Positions 38,458 through 50,142 of a stretch of DNA of 64,000 nucleotides are shown piece by piece. The first letter of the stretch is position 1. Each line of letters starts with the position of its first letter. The notes beneath the pieces were generated by a model. That model did not search any database. It was given only the letters and a program-made list of their open reading frames with translations, and was not told the DNA's origin. The stretch lies in the NCBI GenBank assembly GCA_037903355.1, contig JBAJFE010000005.1, forward strand, positions 248,001 to 312,000, written 5' to 3'. This DNA is from Trichuris trichiura (Eukaryota > Nematoda > Enoplea > Trichinellida > Trichuridae). The position numbers and the translations under genes are program-made.

Positions 38458-39805
38458 ATGGCCGAAACTTTTACCGTTGTCGAACGGGGCGCACCGTACT
38501 CGCTTAATTATCGTGTCTTCTTCAGTGGGTTCGCTAATTTTAAGTTTTCATTGCTCTATTTCGCGATTCAGAAAAGGGCGATGAATTTATTTCGCCCTGG
38601 CACGATATACCATTGTTTGCCAACCAGAAAAATAAGATTTACAATATGGTATGCGAAGTGCCGCGCTGGACCAATGCAAAAATGGAGGTAAAGCAATGTT
38701 GTCCTTTTTTTCCATTTTGCCCGATTGTTCTTTTTGATAGATTTCCACAAAGGAACCATTGAACCCTATACGCCAGGATGTGAAGAAGGGAAAACCTCGT
38801 TTCGTGGACAATTGCTTTCCTCATCATGGGTACATTTGGAATTATGGCGCTCTGCCTCAAACTTGGGAAAACCCTGAGCATATGGACGTGAATACAAAAG
38901 CATTTGGCGATAATGATCCAATAGACGTATGCGAACTTGGACAGAGGGTACGTAGCGCCAATTTGATAACTGTAAGTAAATTCTCTTTACAAAAGGTTGC
39001 AAAGCGTGGCGAAGTGCTGCAAGTCAAGTTACTTGGTGTCATAGCGCTCGTTGACGAAGGTGCATTCATTTATATGCCACTCATAAGCTCGTAACTAAAA
39101 AATTAGATTTTTTTGTCAGCCAGCAGTTTCCTATATTGGCAACGACTTACTGTGTCTCCATTGAAAGTTAGTGACTAAGTAATGCTTCTATTTAAGGCGA
39201 GACGGATTGGAAGCTTTTAGCAATAGATGTGAATGATCCAATGGCCAAAAAATTAAACGGTAGGACCTGTGGCATTCAGCCTGCTATTCAGTTTCCAAAT
39301 TTCAGACATTGAAGATGTTGAACGTGTATTTCGAGGATATCTATCTGTACATGCCGCCGTTCACGATTTGGCATCATTAACCTTACGCTCATAATGCTTA
39401 TAGGCAACCCAAGAATGGCTTCGCGTGTACAAGATACCGGCGGGAAAGCCAGCGAACACGTTCGGTTTTGGAGGGCAATTTCAAAGCCGGGTATTGGCAA
39501 ATTTGGTTCTGATTTCCTAATCTAGGCGTATATTTGGGGTCTAGGAATTTGCCGAAAAAATTGTCGAAGAGACGCACCAATTTTGGAAATCTCTTCGTAC
39601 TTCTCCAAAACAGAGGGATCTTTGGTGGTAAGCGTAATCTAACGATTCGCAGGTACCATTCTAAAGCGCTTGCAGCGGAAGTGGCGACACGAGTATAAGT
39701 CAGGAAGAAGCAGGTAAAATAGTCAACTCAACGGAGCCTTTGTCTCCCGCATTGGATGTGGATTCAGCTGTTGACAAGTGGCACTTCTTGGTCGACTCGC
39801 TGTAA
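38458..39805 (+). CDS. PPA1: Soluble inorganic pyrophosphatase (family I)
   Basis: Exons 38458-38524, 38572-38687, 38741-38947, 38996-39059, 39197-39259, 39306-39346, 39404-39490, 39545-39627 and 39667-39805 give 288 residues (human 289). The enzyme splits pyrophosphate to phosphate with Mg2+, pulling biosynthetic reactions forward. Seen: [36 protein letters not shown], the signature [12 protein letters not shown] with its metal-binding aspartates, [17 protein letters not shown], and [12 protein letters not shown]. Acceptors ending AAAAG and TTTAAG are unusual. The last intron join (TG/GTAAGC to CTAAAG/C) is the least certain step; it is supported by the family-like end AVDKWHF. Confidence 0.92.
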
Positions 39806-39875
39806 ACGAAAATCGACCTGCTCGGGAACACGTTACGAGATTGCGAAAAAATTATTTTCGTTCTGGAATTTTTCA

Positions 39876-39881
39876 AATAAA
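39876..39881 (+). terminator. Polyadenylation signal of pyrophosphatase
   Basis: AATAAA 71 nt after the stop codon. Confidence 0.55.
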
Positions 39882-40871
39882 CCGGCTCCCCATTCTTCCC
39901 ATCTAATTTAAGCCGTCTTTTGTTTTCATTTATTCTTGAGGAATATAAAGCAATTAGCTTTATCAGCGGTTGGATAGTTTGACACGAGTTTTTAAGGCGG
40001 CTAAGTCGCAGTTACTATTTTGGGAAAACGTTGTTGCCGAGTGACGTTATTGGCAAAACTTTGAACTCACTGCGCTTTCCAATAATGCGTATGATTACTA
40101 GAACCTTCTGCTACTTCGACGTGCCTTGTGAGTATCAGCGGCTATGCTTTCTTTGAAAGTGCAGTTGCGTCATTAAAGCTATGTTCATATAACCAAAGAA
40201 ATTTCGAAGGTTATTCATAAGGCATAGGATAGTCGAGAGGTTAATGACTCGAAATTACATTCGTCATCGCTGGCATTAAACGAACTTATATTTATTTTTT
40301 ACATTAATACTTGAACGCTAGGTACGAACTGAAAAGCAGCTAGCAATATTTATAAGCACGCTCAATAGTTTTCAGGAACACAATTCTACTGTAATAGAAA
40401 ATACCTGCACGCAATCGTACTGTCATTTAGCGCGTTTCCGCTTCTCTCAGAAAGGGAACCATTTGCTTTATGATCACTTTGTTTCAATTGATACGTTATT
40501 TCTAACAGATACTATTTGCATGGGCTATAAGTTTGTTTTATATAATTTCTCCTAAAAGTTGTTCTGTTGCTATTTTGTAATCTGATCCGTTATAACTAGA
40601 ATTTCGCGTTGCTGTACAGTGTTCTCACTCGTTTTGTCTATAAGTTAGCATTAGTACTTTTGACTCGCCCGCGATTCCTACAGCTACCAAAAAGAGAGTG
40701 GGGACGAGATCATTTGTGAACTTGCCAGTCTTTAACAGTTATTGCCTTGTTTAATTACAAATCCGCTGCATAAAATACTACTTGGTTTGAGCACTAGATG
40801 TGCTAAACAGCTCGTTTTGAACAACATTTTGAAAACAGACTTAATAGTAAATGTTCCACTACTTCTCCAAC
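39882..40871. other. Gene-free AT-rich stretch before tRNA-Asp
   Basis: About 1 kb with no supported coding frame or repeat. It marks the change from the compact gene region on the left to the repeat-rich region on the right. Confidence 0.4.
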
Positions 40872-40943
40872 TCCTCGGTAGTATAGTGGTGAGTATTCCC
40901 GCCTGTCACGCGGGCGACCCGGGTTCGATTCCCGGCCGGGGAG
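40872..40943 (+). tRNA. tRNA-Asp (anticodon GUC)
   Basis: 72 bases fold into a full cloverleaf. The acceptor stem TCCTCGG pairs with CCGGGGA (one G-T pair), with discriminator G. The D-arm contains TAGTATAGTGGT, the anticodon stem is CCCGC/GCGGG with anticodon GTC at 40905-40907 (tRNA positions 34-36), and the T-arm is CCGGG/CCCGG around TTCGATT. The internal Pol III promoter is intact (B box GGTTCGATTCC). A T-run about 30 nt downstream can end transcription. No intron; CCA is not encoded, as expected for a nuclear gene. Confidence 0.97.
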
Positions 40944-40973
40944 AATGTTTATCAGTTTTACTTAGTATAAACG

Positions 40974-40980
40974 TTTTTTT
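40974..40980 (+). terminator. Pol III terminator of tRNA-Asp
   Basis: A run of seven T about 30 nt after the end of the tRNA. Confidence 0.5.
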
Positions 40981-41639
40981 CCTCTTTAAACCTTGTTAGT
41001 TCCTACTGCGTTTGTAACTTTTCTTAACTATGATTATGTAATCATAATTGACGAATGATGATACGTGCATTCTACTAGTGTTATAGTTTTGCTTACGCTG
41101 CGACTAGAATAGTATCTTGAGCTTATATCGTTTTTTTCAGTGGTTTTTTCATGTTAAATATTTCTCTGTTATGTTCGAAACATTGTAGCGTGCCTGTTGT
41201 GATAATGTTCACCTTTTAAAAATAATTAGAGGTTTCGTCGGTTATGAGCCCCAAGTCGTACTGTAACTTCTCCGACCGTTCTGTTCTGCTTTTCCCTACG
41301 CGTAAGCCTAAACTTAAGGTTTGTATTTTTTCTTTGACTTACGTCAGGGCTGGAGGAATATAGCCGGCATGCTCGCCAACGAGCGGATAACAAGATGGCC
41401 TCACGATTTGCAGAAAGGAACCTGCATTTTTCTCCCGGTGAGATGCATAAGCGATAGGACCCATAATTGACTTAAGCAGTTTGAAAAATGAATGAATCTT
41501 CTGAAATTTGTCGTGATTAAGTTTGCGTTCATATCAGAGAAGTAATGGACGTCTCGTTTTGTTGTAGTAAAGAGTATTTTTCCTGGTTAATCTTCCGTGG
41601 CTTGTCAACGTTTTACATGTTTAAAACTACCAAACTGTA

Positions 41640-43580
41640 TGTGGAGTACCCCTGTTTTAATTAGCAATAGAACTTGCGTAAACTTCCTGAAATCTTAAAT
41701 ATTTGCTGTACTACTTCGTTTGGTTTCTTTTTATCGCACATTTATTCTTATGCGTTGTAACTGTTAGGCAATGATTTCCACTCTTCATTAACTGAGTAAT
41801 TAGTTACTGGAAGCAGCCGGAAGCAACGACATGACATGTATAGTCCGAGTCCCTCACGGTTGGCCTAAATAGCATTAAAACTTGCATGTACTTTATAAAA
41901 ATTTAAATACTTACTGTACTACTTCGTTTTGGTTTTTTTCTCGCACGATTACGGTTATGCGTTGTAACTGTTAGGGAACGGTTTTCCTTCTTCAGTAGCG
42001 ACGCAAAAGTTATTTTATGTAGCTGCTGAAAGCAGGCGGAAGCAAGGGGAATAAGCTCATAGTCTAAGTTCGGTACAGCGGTTTTAAATAGCGTTCAAAC
42101 TTGCGTAAATTTGATGGAAACTTAAATATATACTCTGCTGTTTTGTTTTTGTTTTTTTCATTTCACGTTTATTGGTTTGCGTTGTAATTGCTAGGTAAGA
42201 ATTTTCTCTTTACAATGGCTAACGAAAATTTATTCATTCAGCTGCTGAAGGCAAGAGGACGCGACGACCAAAAGTTCAGCGTCGTAAGCCAGCATGAGTG
42301 GTTTAAACTGCATTTAAACTTGCGCACACTTTATGAAATCTTAAATGTTTACTGTACTACTTCGTTTGGGCTTTTTCGTGGGAAGGTGGTTGTCATGCTT
42401 TGTAATTGACAGGGAAAAATTTTCCTTCTCCAGTAGCTAAGGAAAATGTATTTTATGTAGCTGCTGAAAACAGGAGGATGGAATTACTAGAAATTCAAAA
42501 TGTAAATCCCACACGGTTTGTTCATGCAGCAGTGAAACCTGCGTAAATTTAAATTCGTTTGGTTTCCGTTTGAGGCGCGTTTATTGTTATGCATTTTAAT
42601 TGTTAGGGAAGGGTTTTTTCTTTTCAGTGGCTAAGCAATTTTATTTCGTGCGGACGGTGAAGGCAGGAACAAGCAATGGCAAAAAGCTCAAAGTCCAACA
42701 CAGGTACGGTTGATTTAAATAGCATTACAACTTGCGTTTCTTTTATTAAGTCTTAACTGACGACTGTGCTACTTCGTTTGGTTTTTTTGTCAGACGTTTC
42801 TTGCTATACGTTTTAATTGCTAGGGAAAGTTTTCCTTTTTCCAGCGGCTGAGCAAAATTTATTTTATGTCACAGCAAAAAGTAGGAGGAACCAACGACAA
42901 GAATTTCAAAGTCTAAGTCCCGTACGGTTAGTTTAAGTAACACTAAACTTGCGTACACTTTTTAAAAATCTTAAATACTGTACTACTTCATTTAGTTTCT
43001 TTTTATGGCACGTTTATTGTTACGAGTTGTAACTGCTTGAGAACGATTTCCTCTCTTCAGTAAATAACGAAATTGACTTTATGTAATCGTTGTAAGCGGC
43101 AGAATGCAATGACAACAAATTCAAAGTTCAAAACGCGCTCGGTGGATTTAAATAGCATTGACACCTGCGTATAATTTATGAAATCTTAAATATTTCTATA
43201 CTATTTTGTTTATTGTTATGCGTTGTAACTGCTAGGAAAAGGTTTCCTCTCTTCAGTGGCGAAGGAAAATTTATTTTATGTGGCTGCTGAATGCAAGAAG
43301 AAGCAATGACGAAAAGTTCATTGTCTTAAACTACCACAGTTGGCTTGAATAGTATTAAAACTTGCGTTTACTTTATAAAATATTTAATATTTTCTTTGCT
43401 ACTTTGTTTTGTTTCTTTTTAATGGCACGTTTCTTGTTATGCGTTGTAGCGGCTACATAGGGAACGGTTTCCTCTCTTAAGTGGCTAAAAAAATTTATTT
43501 TGTGTAGGTGGTGAAAGCTGCAAGAAGCAAGGGGAATATGCTCAAAGTCTTCGTCCCTCGCGGTTGATTTAAATGGGTTT
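41640..43580. repeat. Tandem array, about nine diverged copies of a ~215-bp unit
   Basis: The motif CTGTACTACTTCGTTT and variants recur at 41706, 41914, 42133, 42352, ~42550 (shortened), 42764, 42978, ~43195 and ~43393, spacing 193-219 bp. Each unit also has a TTATGCGTTGTAACTG block, an acceptor-like pyrimidine tract ending TCTTCAGTGG, TTTATTTTATGTAGCTGCTG, and GATTTAAATAGCATTAAAAC. Copies are diverged by substitutions and small indels, so the array is old. Short open frames inside it are not conserved between units, so it is not coding. Confidence 0.85.
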
Positions 43581-46500
43581 TTGTGGGCTGCAGTTCCGTG
43601 AATTACTATGAAATTTCATGCAACCTGGATGGCTTCTTTTTTTCTGCAGTAGAAAAGAGAGTTGCAAGTCAAATCTTCCGAAGTTTCAAGCTTTCGGTCA
43701 AAGCAAGGGAGATCGTCGTAGATGGTGGTCAAAGTGGGTATTCCAATGTGGATGCATGACTTAGTGTTACCTTTGCAGAGTATATGACTTTCAAAAATGT
43801 CACATAACTGTTTGTAGCGATGAAGCAGGGTAATCAAACGGCTAAATTCTAGTTTTATACCAACTGCGCATCTGAAGCTCAAAGTTCTCCGTTTACCGCT
43901 GTTATTAATCTCTAAAGCAAATGGCTTTTCTCCATCGTTTTCTTTCTCAACGATGAAAAATACTTTTCCACGAAAATGAGCATTCAGAAATTATATTGAA
44001 ATGTCATCGTTGCTGTTAAAAACTATCCTACCTAGCATAAAACTGTATTCTTATTATCGGAAAAATGTATTGGTTTTTCGTTTTCACGGTGAAGTTGTTC
44101 TTCTTGTTGTACTTTTCCTTTTGCTTGTTGGAGAAGTCAAATTATTTGGAGAATAACGTCAAATAGTATATTCACGAACAGGCTTTGGTTGAATCTTTAT
44201 GTTTCAATTTTTCAAATTGAACGTGAGACGATTTTAATTTGATGCTGCGTCAAGTTGAGACATTTGCAATCGAGCTTCAAAAGTTAATTAGCAAAACGGA
44301 ATGATATCGATTGGTTGTTTCTAGTATTTGCTTATTAGGCTTAGCTTTGGAGGTTTCTTGCATCCGCCAATTCCTGTTGAATCAGCATTTACGGTGGGAT
44401 ACAGTTAGCCCTGAAAACTTCACTGAATAAAAAAAATACTGAGAAAAACACCTTGTATGGTTCCGTACAGTGTAATAGTTAAGCCATTTTCAAGATTGTT
44501 TCCTCTGAGTGATTTATTTTATGAAAATTTATGGAAAAAACTGTTTTATTTAAAGGTCTCTGGAAAAAAGACAGATATTGAAAAAAGCGTATCCCGTACC
44601 CTGCTCTACGCTGCAATAGCTGAATCATGTCGCAGACTGCTTCCAATGAATAACCGACTTTACGAGGTTCGTGGAAAGCTCTTTTTCTTTGAAGACTTTT
44701 TATAAGTAATTAGTTTCTCATCAAGAAAATCACTTTCATGTAATTCCATTGCGCGATCTCCCATATCTTGGAGGGTTTCTTTCGTAACGGACTGTCGTAA
44801 ATGAGATTGAAAAATCAGATACCTTTCTAAATTGTGCGTCTTTTCTATATTGTCGTTTTTATCCTTTCTAGAAATTTGTTCAGCAAAGTTATGTCTACGA
44901 AAGGGAGCACACGGTTGTTCTCTTCTTCAATAGTTAAAGATATTTGCCCACTAAATGGAACATTAAGGGAACGTAGCGAATGGCCTGCGTTGTTGTGGCG
45001 CTCTGTGCTGCTTGTATTGCCATTGTGGACAAATCAGTTTGTCACTCATCTTTCCAATGTACGAGGCGGAGTAATTAATCACATTTGATTTCTTAGGCAA
45101 CTTATTAGCTGTAGTCTTTGAGAACCCTAATTTTATTGTTCTTATGCATCGGTCAAGTCTTTGCTCCTCTCGTAAATCAATTTTTTAAATTATGAAGGAT
45201 GCTCAGCCTCTGAACCTTCTTGCTCGAGCCAACACCATAAAGGATGATTAGTATAGCGTTTGCTTCCTGATCTTGTCCACGCGTACTCCGTTGGAGGAGC
45301 TGTTTGTAGAGAATGAAAAGCATTTTTTTCTGCGGTATACCTTTAGTCACCGCGTTTCAACTTCCTTATGTAAAACGTACAACTGGAAGCATCTGTTGAA
45401 ACAGATTTATTTTGCTTTTTTGCATTGGTTTCTGACGAGGTAAAGTTTGCTATCAACCTTATTTTTATAATAAAAAAATTGTAACAGTAGTGCTCGCAAT
45501 TCCTCGGTGACCTTTTATTTTTCATGAAGATGCAAGGATAGCGTACAAGCGAGTGTTCCAGCTCCTTAGGCGGACATCTCAGAATCGATTAAGGGATGAG
45601 CAGATACTTTCCGCCCGTGCAGTTATGAGTTATTTTTTATCGCATGTAATCTGCTTTGACGTTTATTGGATAGTAAGGTACATCCTAGTCTCTTCAAGAA
45701 ATGTGCTCAGCCTGTTAGTTGCTTATTTTTACAACTTCGACCAATGAATGCGTTGATAAAATGGTCTGAATAAATTAGACTGAATAGTACTATTCGAAGC
45801 ACAGTTTTATGTCTAGTGGTAAAACTGGCCATTTATCCTGTGGAGTATTTGTGTATTCCGCAATAACACCATAGTCCATTTTTCAGTGTCGGTAAGCTGT
45901 TTATTAAGTGCATAAATTAAATTTCGTTCAGTTTAGCGTTGCATATTCATTTTATTAAAGAGAAAACCTGATTGTGATCTTATCACTTTGCCGCAAACAA
46001 ACACTTAAAGAATGCAGGTTTTGTCTTATCGTAAACTTGCCAGACGTGTACTTTCCACATTCCGAGATTAAACAGTAGGGTTACATTTTGGTTTAAGCCT
46101 ATGCAAGGCCAGAACATAGTGGCATTGTCCTTGCTTGTAAGAGGAGAACAGGGTAGCCCACATTTTTCTGGAAAGAAACCTGCATTTTTCAAGCGGTAAT
46201 TGGTTGGACTGCACTAATGGAGCAAAACGTATTATTTAAAAATTTGAGTAAAACCGTCCGACATCAAGCGAAAAATTGAAAATTAATGCATCCGTAGTGG
46301 AACCTTCTATCTTTAGTATTTCTGGTGGAAAGTTAGTGTGCAGCTTTCCGTTGCAGTTGTTTTGTTCACTGTAGTAAAGCAACTAACTTTCACTAACGAA
46401 AGACGGTCAGGAATGTTTCGTCGTCGCCAACCTGACGGTGCTCAACTCTGAAAGTTCCAAGTTCACAAAAAATGTGGCGCCTGGTTGCTCTGATAATGTT

Positions 46501-47652
46501 AATATATGCTTTTCCAGTTGACGCCGACAGAAGGGCGGAAATCTTTAACTGCCAAAACTGGACTTATAGCTGACATGTCAAAGTGGGGGTCCCCAAGGAG
46601 CACGTAGGTCACATTTCACTTGTCGCAAAGGCCACAAACGGTGATTAATTGAAATTATTTAATGAAAATGATTACAGAATATATTTTTATCACTTAAACC
46701 TAGGAACATAGTGCGCGTGCAAATGCATTTAGTGGCTACCCACGTTCACGAATGCAAGGCAGCGAAGTATTTGTATTTTGCTTCGTTTTAGCATCCCTCT
46801 TTCATGCATAAGACAAGTATATCTTTTCGCTGGGATTCGCTTGCAATATTCATCACTGGCATCCTAACTTTATGCTGTACAGCTTTTATGTTGAGTATCT
46901 TTGAGGTTTCCACAAGAGAAATTGTTTTTTCTCTCAACCTTACATCTCAAGGAAAGCAAATGGTTTATTCTTGTTATAAACTGCTATCAGTGGCTGAAGC
47001 TTTCGTACTTAAACTGGTTCCATCGTCTAAGATAAGACAGAGGATGGTCTATGTCTTATCGTTTTGTCTTGCTCCTTATCTCTGTCGATGGATGGAACGG
47101 CTCAATTTCAGTGTGCTCTTATTCGATTTCATTTAACGACTGATTCTGTCTGATTGCTATGGATCACTGTTATATTTAAATGGTGAATGCTCGTTGTTAG
47201 AGAATTTATGTGTAATAGAAGGATCGCTGGACAGGAACTGTGCTGTTACTTCGTAGCAACGGATAGAAATGATGCCAACAGTGTCATGTATGGGAGTGAA
47301 AATGTGATACCAAAGAGGAATCTATGACGTAGTATCCAGGTTCTTGCTTGCATTAAAGACTGGTTCTGTCTGAGGCGTCACAGAAGCCGCCTGGATTTGA
47401 CTAGGGTGATAGGGTGAAAGTTGCTTCGTCATGCGTCAGTGGCAACTGACTTGCGACTTGTTGGACAAAAGCCAATTTGGGGATGCCCCAATGGCATGGT
47501 TCATTGTGCTTATGTGGCAAACTAGTCAAGGCAGCGGAAGCTAATCGCTCTCCCTGGGAGTCCCCTCCGCCAATGTACGCTTCATAATATCTTATCTCGC
47601 GGGAGCAAAACTAGTATCCCTATCTTTCAGCGAGAAAATGAGAAGAGATTAG
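43581..47652. other. Gene-poor AT-rich DNA with possible gene relics
   Basis: No intact gene. A frame at 44834-45088 contains PLWTNQFVTHL, faintly like the RNA polymerase I largest-subunit segment PLWTGKQV, in the right order relative to the clearer fragments downstream, but the match is too short to call. Confidence 0.3.
46003..46196. mobile_element. Possible short inverted-repeat element (MITE-like)
   Basis: CTTAAAGAATGCAGGTTT at the left end faces AAACCTGCATTTTTCAAG at the right end, about 16 of 18 positions complementary, giving a 194-bp element. A related AACCTGCATTTTTC motif occurs near 41419. I could not find a clear target-site duplication, so the call is tentative. Confidence 0.25.
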
Positions 47653-50142
47653 CACGACGAAGGGCTGCTTTTGCTTTGGTCAAGCAGTGAACATTTTGTC
47701 TGCGGTGTTTCTGGGTACAAGTTCGTTGGTGCAACTGTGTGTTCTGTGCGCACAGTCGAGGTAAAAAATTTTGCATTTTTTTGCTTCCGTGAGGTTAGAA
47801 CAACACTTTCTGAGGTTGTATTCGACTTTCATTTTTTTCAGCTCTTTGGGCCAGAAATGGCTTGCCGACTTTTTTCTTGCTTTTCCCGCCTGTTCACTAC
47901 TTACTTGCAACTTCATGGCTTTGCGTTAGGTGTTCAAGATATTATTCTGACCAAAAAGTTTGTTGTCGCCAACGTTCTTCATTATTCAAATCAAATGGTT
48001 ATATTTAGGCAAATTGTAAATGACAAAAGTGATCAGCCCATTAAATAGCTGCAATGAATCAGCTGTAATAGATACGCTGAATTTTCCAGATGCGGAAATG
48101 GCGACTTGAATAGGTATTCCATGCTTTAATTCTTCATTTGAATTTTTTTGCTCCATGGGATAGAGACTCGATTATTCAAAGTAATGTCTGTAATTGGAAG
48201 TTTGATTGATAGATGATGAAATTATTATTGCAGGAATGCTTGCTGCAATAATAATTGTTTCGTTCTGTTTTGAATAGAACAATACTTTGGGTTGGCTTTT
48301 ATAACGTGTTCCCAATTTGCTTATTATACACTTTATTTGTGAAGCGCAGTTAGCCGTATGCGTTGATATATTGCGACTAAATAATTTTGAAGACATCAAA
48401 ATTTCCTGTCTCATCCTCAGCAGGCTAAGTGATGACGACTGCTTGTGAGTGTGTGGACAGCAACAAGAAGTCTGGAACAGTTATACATCAGAATTGAATT
48501 GCAGTCAGGAAAACTGACTTTCGTAGCTAAAATGTCCTGTTCATGGTTTCCTAACACACAACCATCATAGTTTACCCTTCTCACGATGACAGAAAGAATT
48601 ACTTGAAATCTGTAAAATTGTTTAAATTTTTATCATTAAATAAAAGTTTGTTATTAACTTCGGTTCACTGAGTCAGGTGTTCGTTCGACGTCTTTTCCAA
48701 CACGGCAGTTGGAATTCATTGACGAAATTTTGTTTCTCAAGTCCATTGTTGGAATATTCTTTGCCGTTAAAAGGCATAAACGACAGAGCGTCAATTAACT
48801 TTGAGCCTGCTAATCATAATAGTTCGAATTTAAAGCTTCTACAGTGCTTTCCAGAAAGCAATTGCGCCACTTTTGCGCATAACCAAAACGTAGCATATAT
48901 TTTGGGGTGCGAGCTCTAGTGCAGATTTTTTGCCGTGAAAAGAACTAACAAAACAACACAAGGAAAGCTTTAACGGTTAAAAGCGGTGTAACATTTTTAA
49001 GCAGTGAGTCATCGGCGGAAGAACTTTCACTGTACAATCGTTCAGTAGTTTTTTTCGTATCAGCGTGCTGCTGTTGCAGTCACGTTTACTGATGAAACTT
49101 GTTTGAGCCTACCGTACTGGTTAATAGAAATAAAGTTCACCATCTGTTAAAGTAGTGCGGTCAGAGTTTTGCTACCGCAGAGATCTAATCACCAGCTGAC
49201 TAAAAGTGTTGCTGATCTTTTTCTTACTCAAAAAATTAAGCATTTGACTTCTCAACTTCTGTCCTCTGCACATTAGCATGACATATGTAAAACAAAAGCA
49301 ACATTGATTTCCTCAGTGCAAATATTAGCATGTTTTGAGTAAAGCTGAATCTTATCAATTTCCGTGACACTTCGGAGAAGTTACTGGAAACCAGCTTGAA
49401 CAGCGAACAAGCTGAAGAAGCGAAGCAGATAGAGTGTTTGTTGCATGCGACAAGAACTGATACCTTAAACGACTTAAACTAACAAGCGAATCATTGACTG
49501 TATCGTTTCAAACTTTTAAAAATCGAACAGTTGTGCTTAGAGCCTCCTTTCCTGATGGTCTGGAAAAACCCTTTCCAGTTAATTCTTTATCCTTATTGAT
49601 CGAACTGGAAGCCAACGGAACGTCGGTACGATGCGTAAAGTATTTTAGCAGCTGAAGTTTGCTATTCAAGTTTTAAAATGAATCAGTTTCAAATGGCTTG
49701 CATGTTGGGTCAGGTGGACTTTTAGAGCGGATGGACGCCTTCAGGCGTTACTCTCTTTCAGATGCTTTCATTTGTCCCCGTGCAGTCATAGATTTGTCAT
49801 CCAAAAACTTCTAAGCGGTTTGAAGCGGCAAAAATTCTTCTTTCACGGTCTGGCTGATCCAGAGGTGACAAATGAAGCTGCCTTTTGCAAGTTTACATGT
49901 TCTAAGTTTCCAGGAATTAATCGACATGGCAATGAAGACTGGCCGCAGGGGATATCCTCAACGATGCATAATTAAACGTCTGGAAAGCCTTATGACAAAC
50001 TACAATGTTACCTTGCGAGATTCTGACAGTAGCGTCATCCAGATGCTTCTGTCGTTACTTCTGATCTGGCTATGGAGAAGTGCGTTCTATTTGCAGTTTC
50101 TGTATGCTGAAAATGGATTTGACACGGCGAAGTTTCAATCCA
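47653..50142 (+). pseudogene. Decayed RNA polymerase I largest subunit (RPA1/POLR1A) fragments
   Basis: In order on the plus strand: 47653-47760 (EHFVCGVSGYKFVGA), 47842-47958 (LFSCFSRLFTTYLQLHGFAL then GVQDIILTKK), 49541-49625 (GLEKPFPVNSLSLLIE then ANGTS), 49672-49723 (NQFQMACMLGQVDF), 49762-49864 (LLSGLKRQKFFFHGLADPE), 49914-50042 (KTGRRGYPQRCIIKRLE then NVTLRDSDSSVIQ) and 50097-50142 (FLYAENGFD). Colinearity and the RDSD block identify the Pol I paralogue rather than Pol II or III. Signs of decay: a TAG right after GQVDF, a frame change between the GQ and FFFH blocks, the invariant GAKGS reduced to EANGT, GREGLIDTA changed to DPEELIDMA, and a lost GT donor at 50043. Introns are kept, so this is a decayed genomic copy rather than a retrocopy. 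Catalytic NADFDGD was not found. Confidence 0.65.

Noticed and set aside
44457..45088. KPF...SGKK and PLWTNQFVTHL segments resembling Pol I largest subunit
   Set aside because: Two frames compete for the same Pol I region and each has only a handful of matching residues; not called as separate fragments.
46804..47136. 110-codon hydrophobic plus-strand frame
   Set aside because: No family, no splice context, and AT-rich DNA gives hydrophobic frames by chance.
48677..48919. Frame with LKLLQCFPESN...AYILGCEL, at first taken for the Pol I FPENSLQ block
   Set aside because: The segment at 49541-49723 matches the same Pol I region much better and in the right order; this one is too short and gapped.
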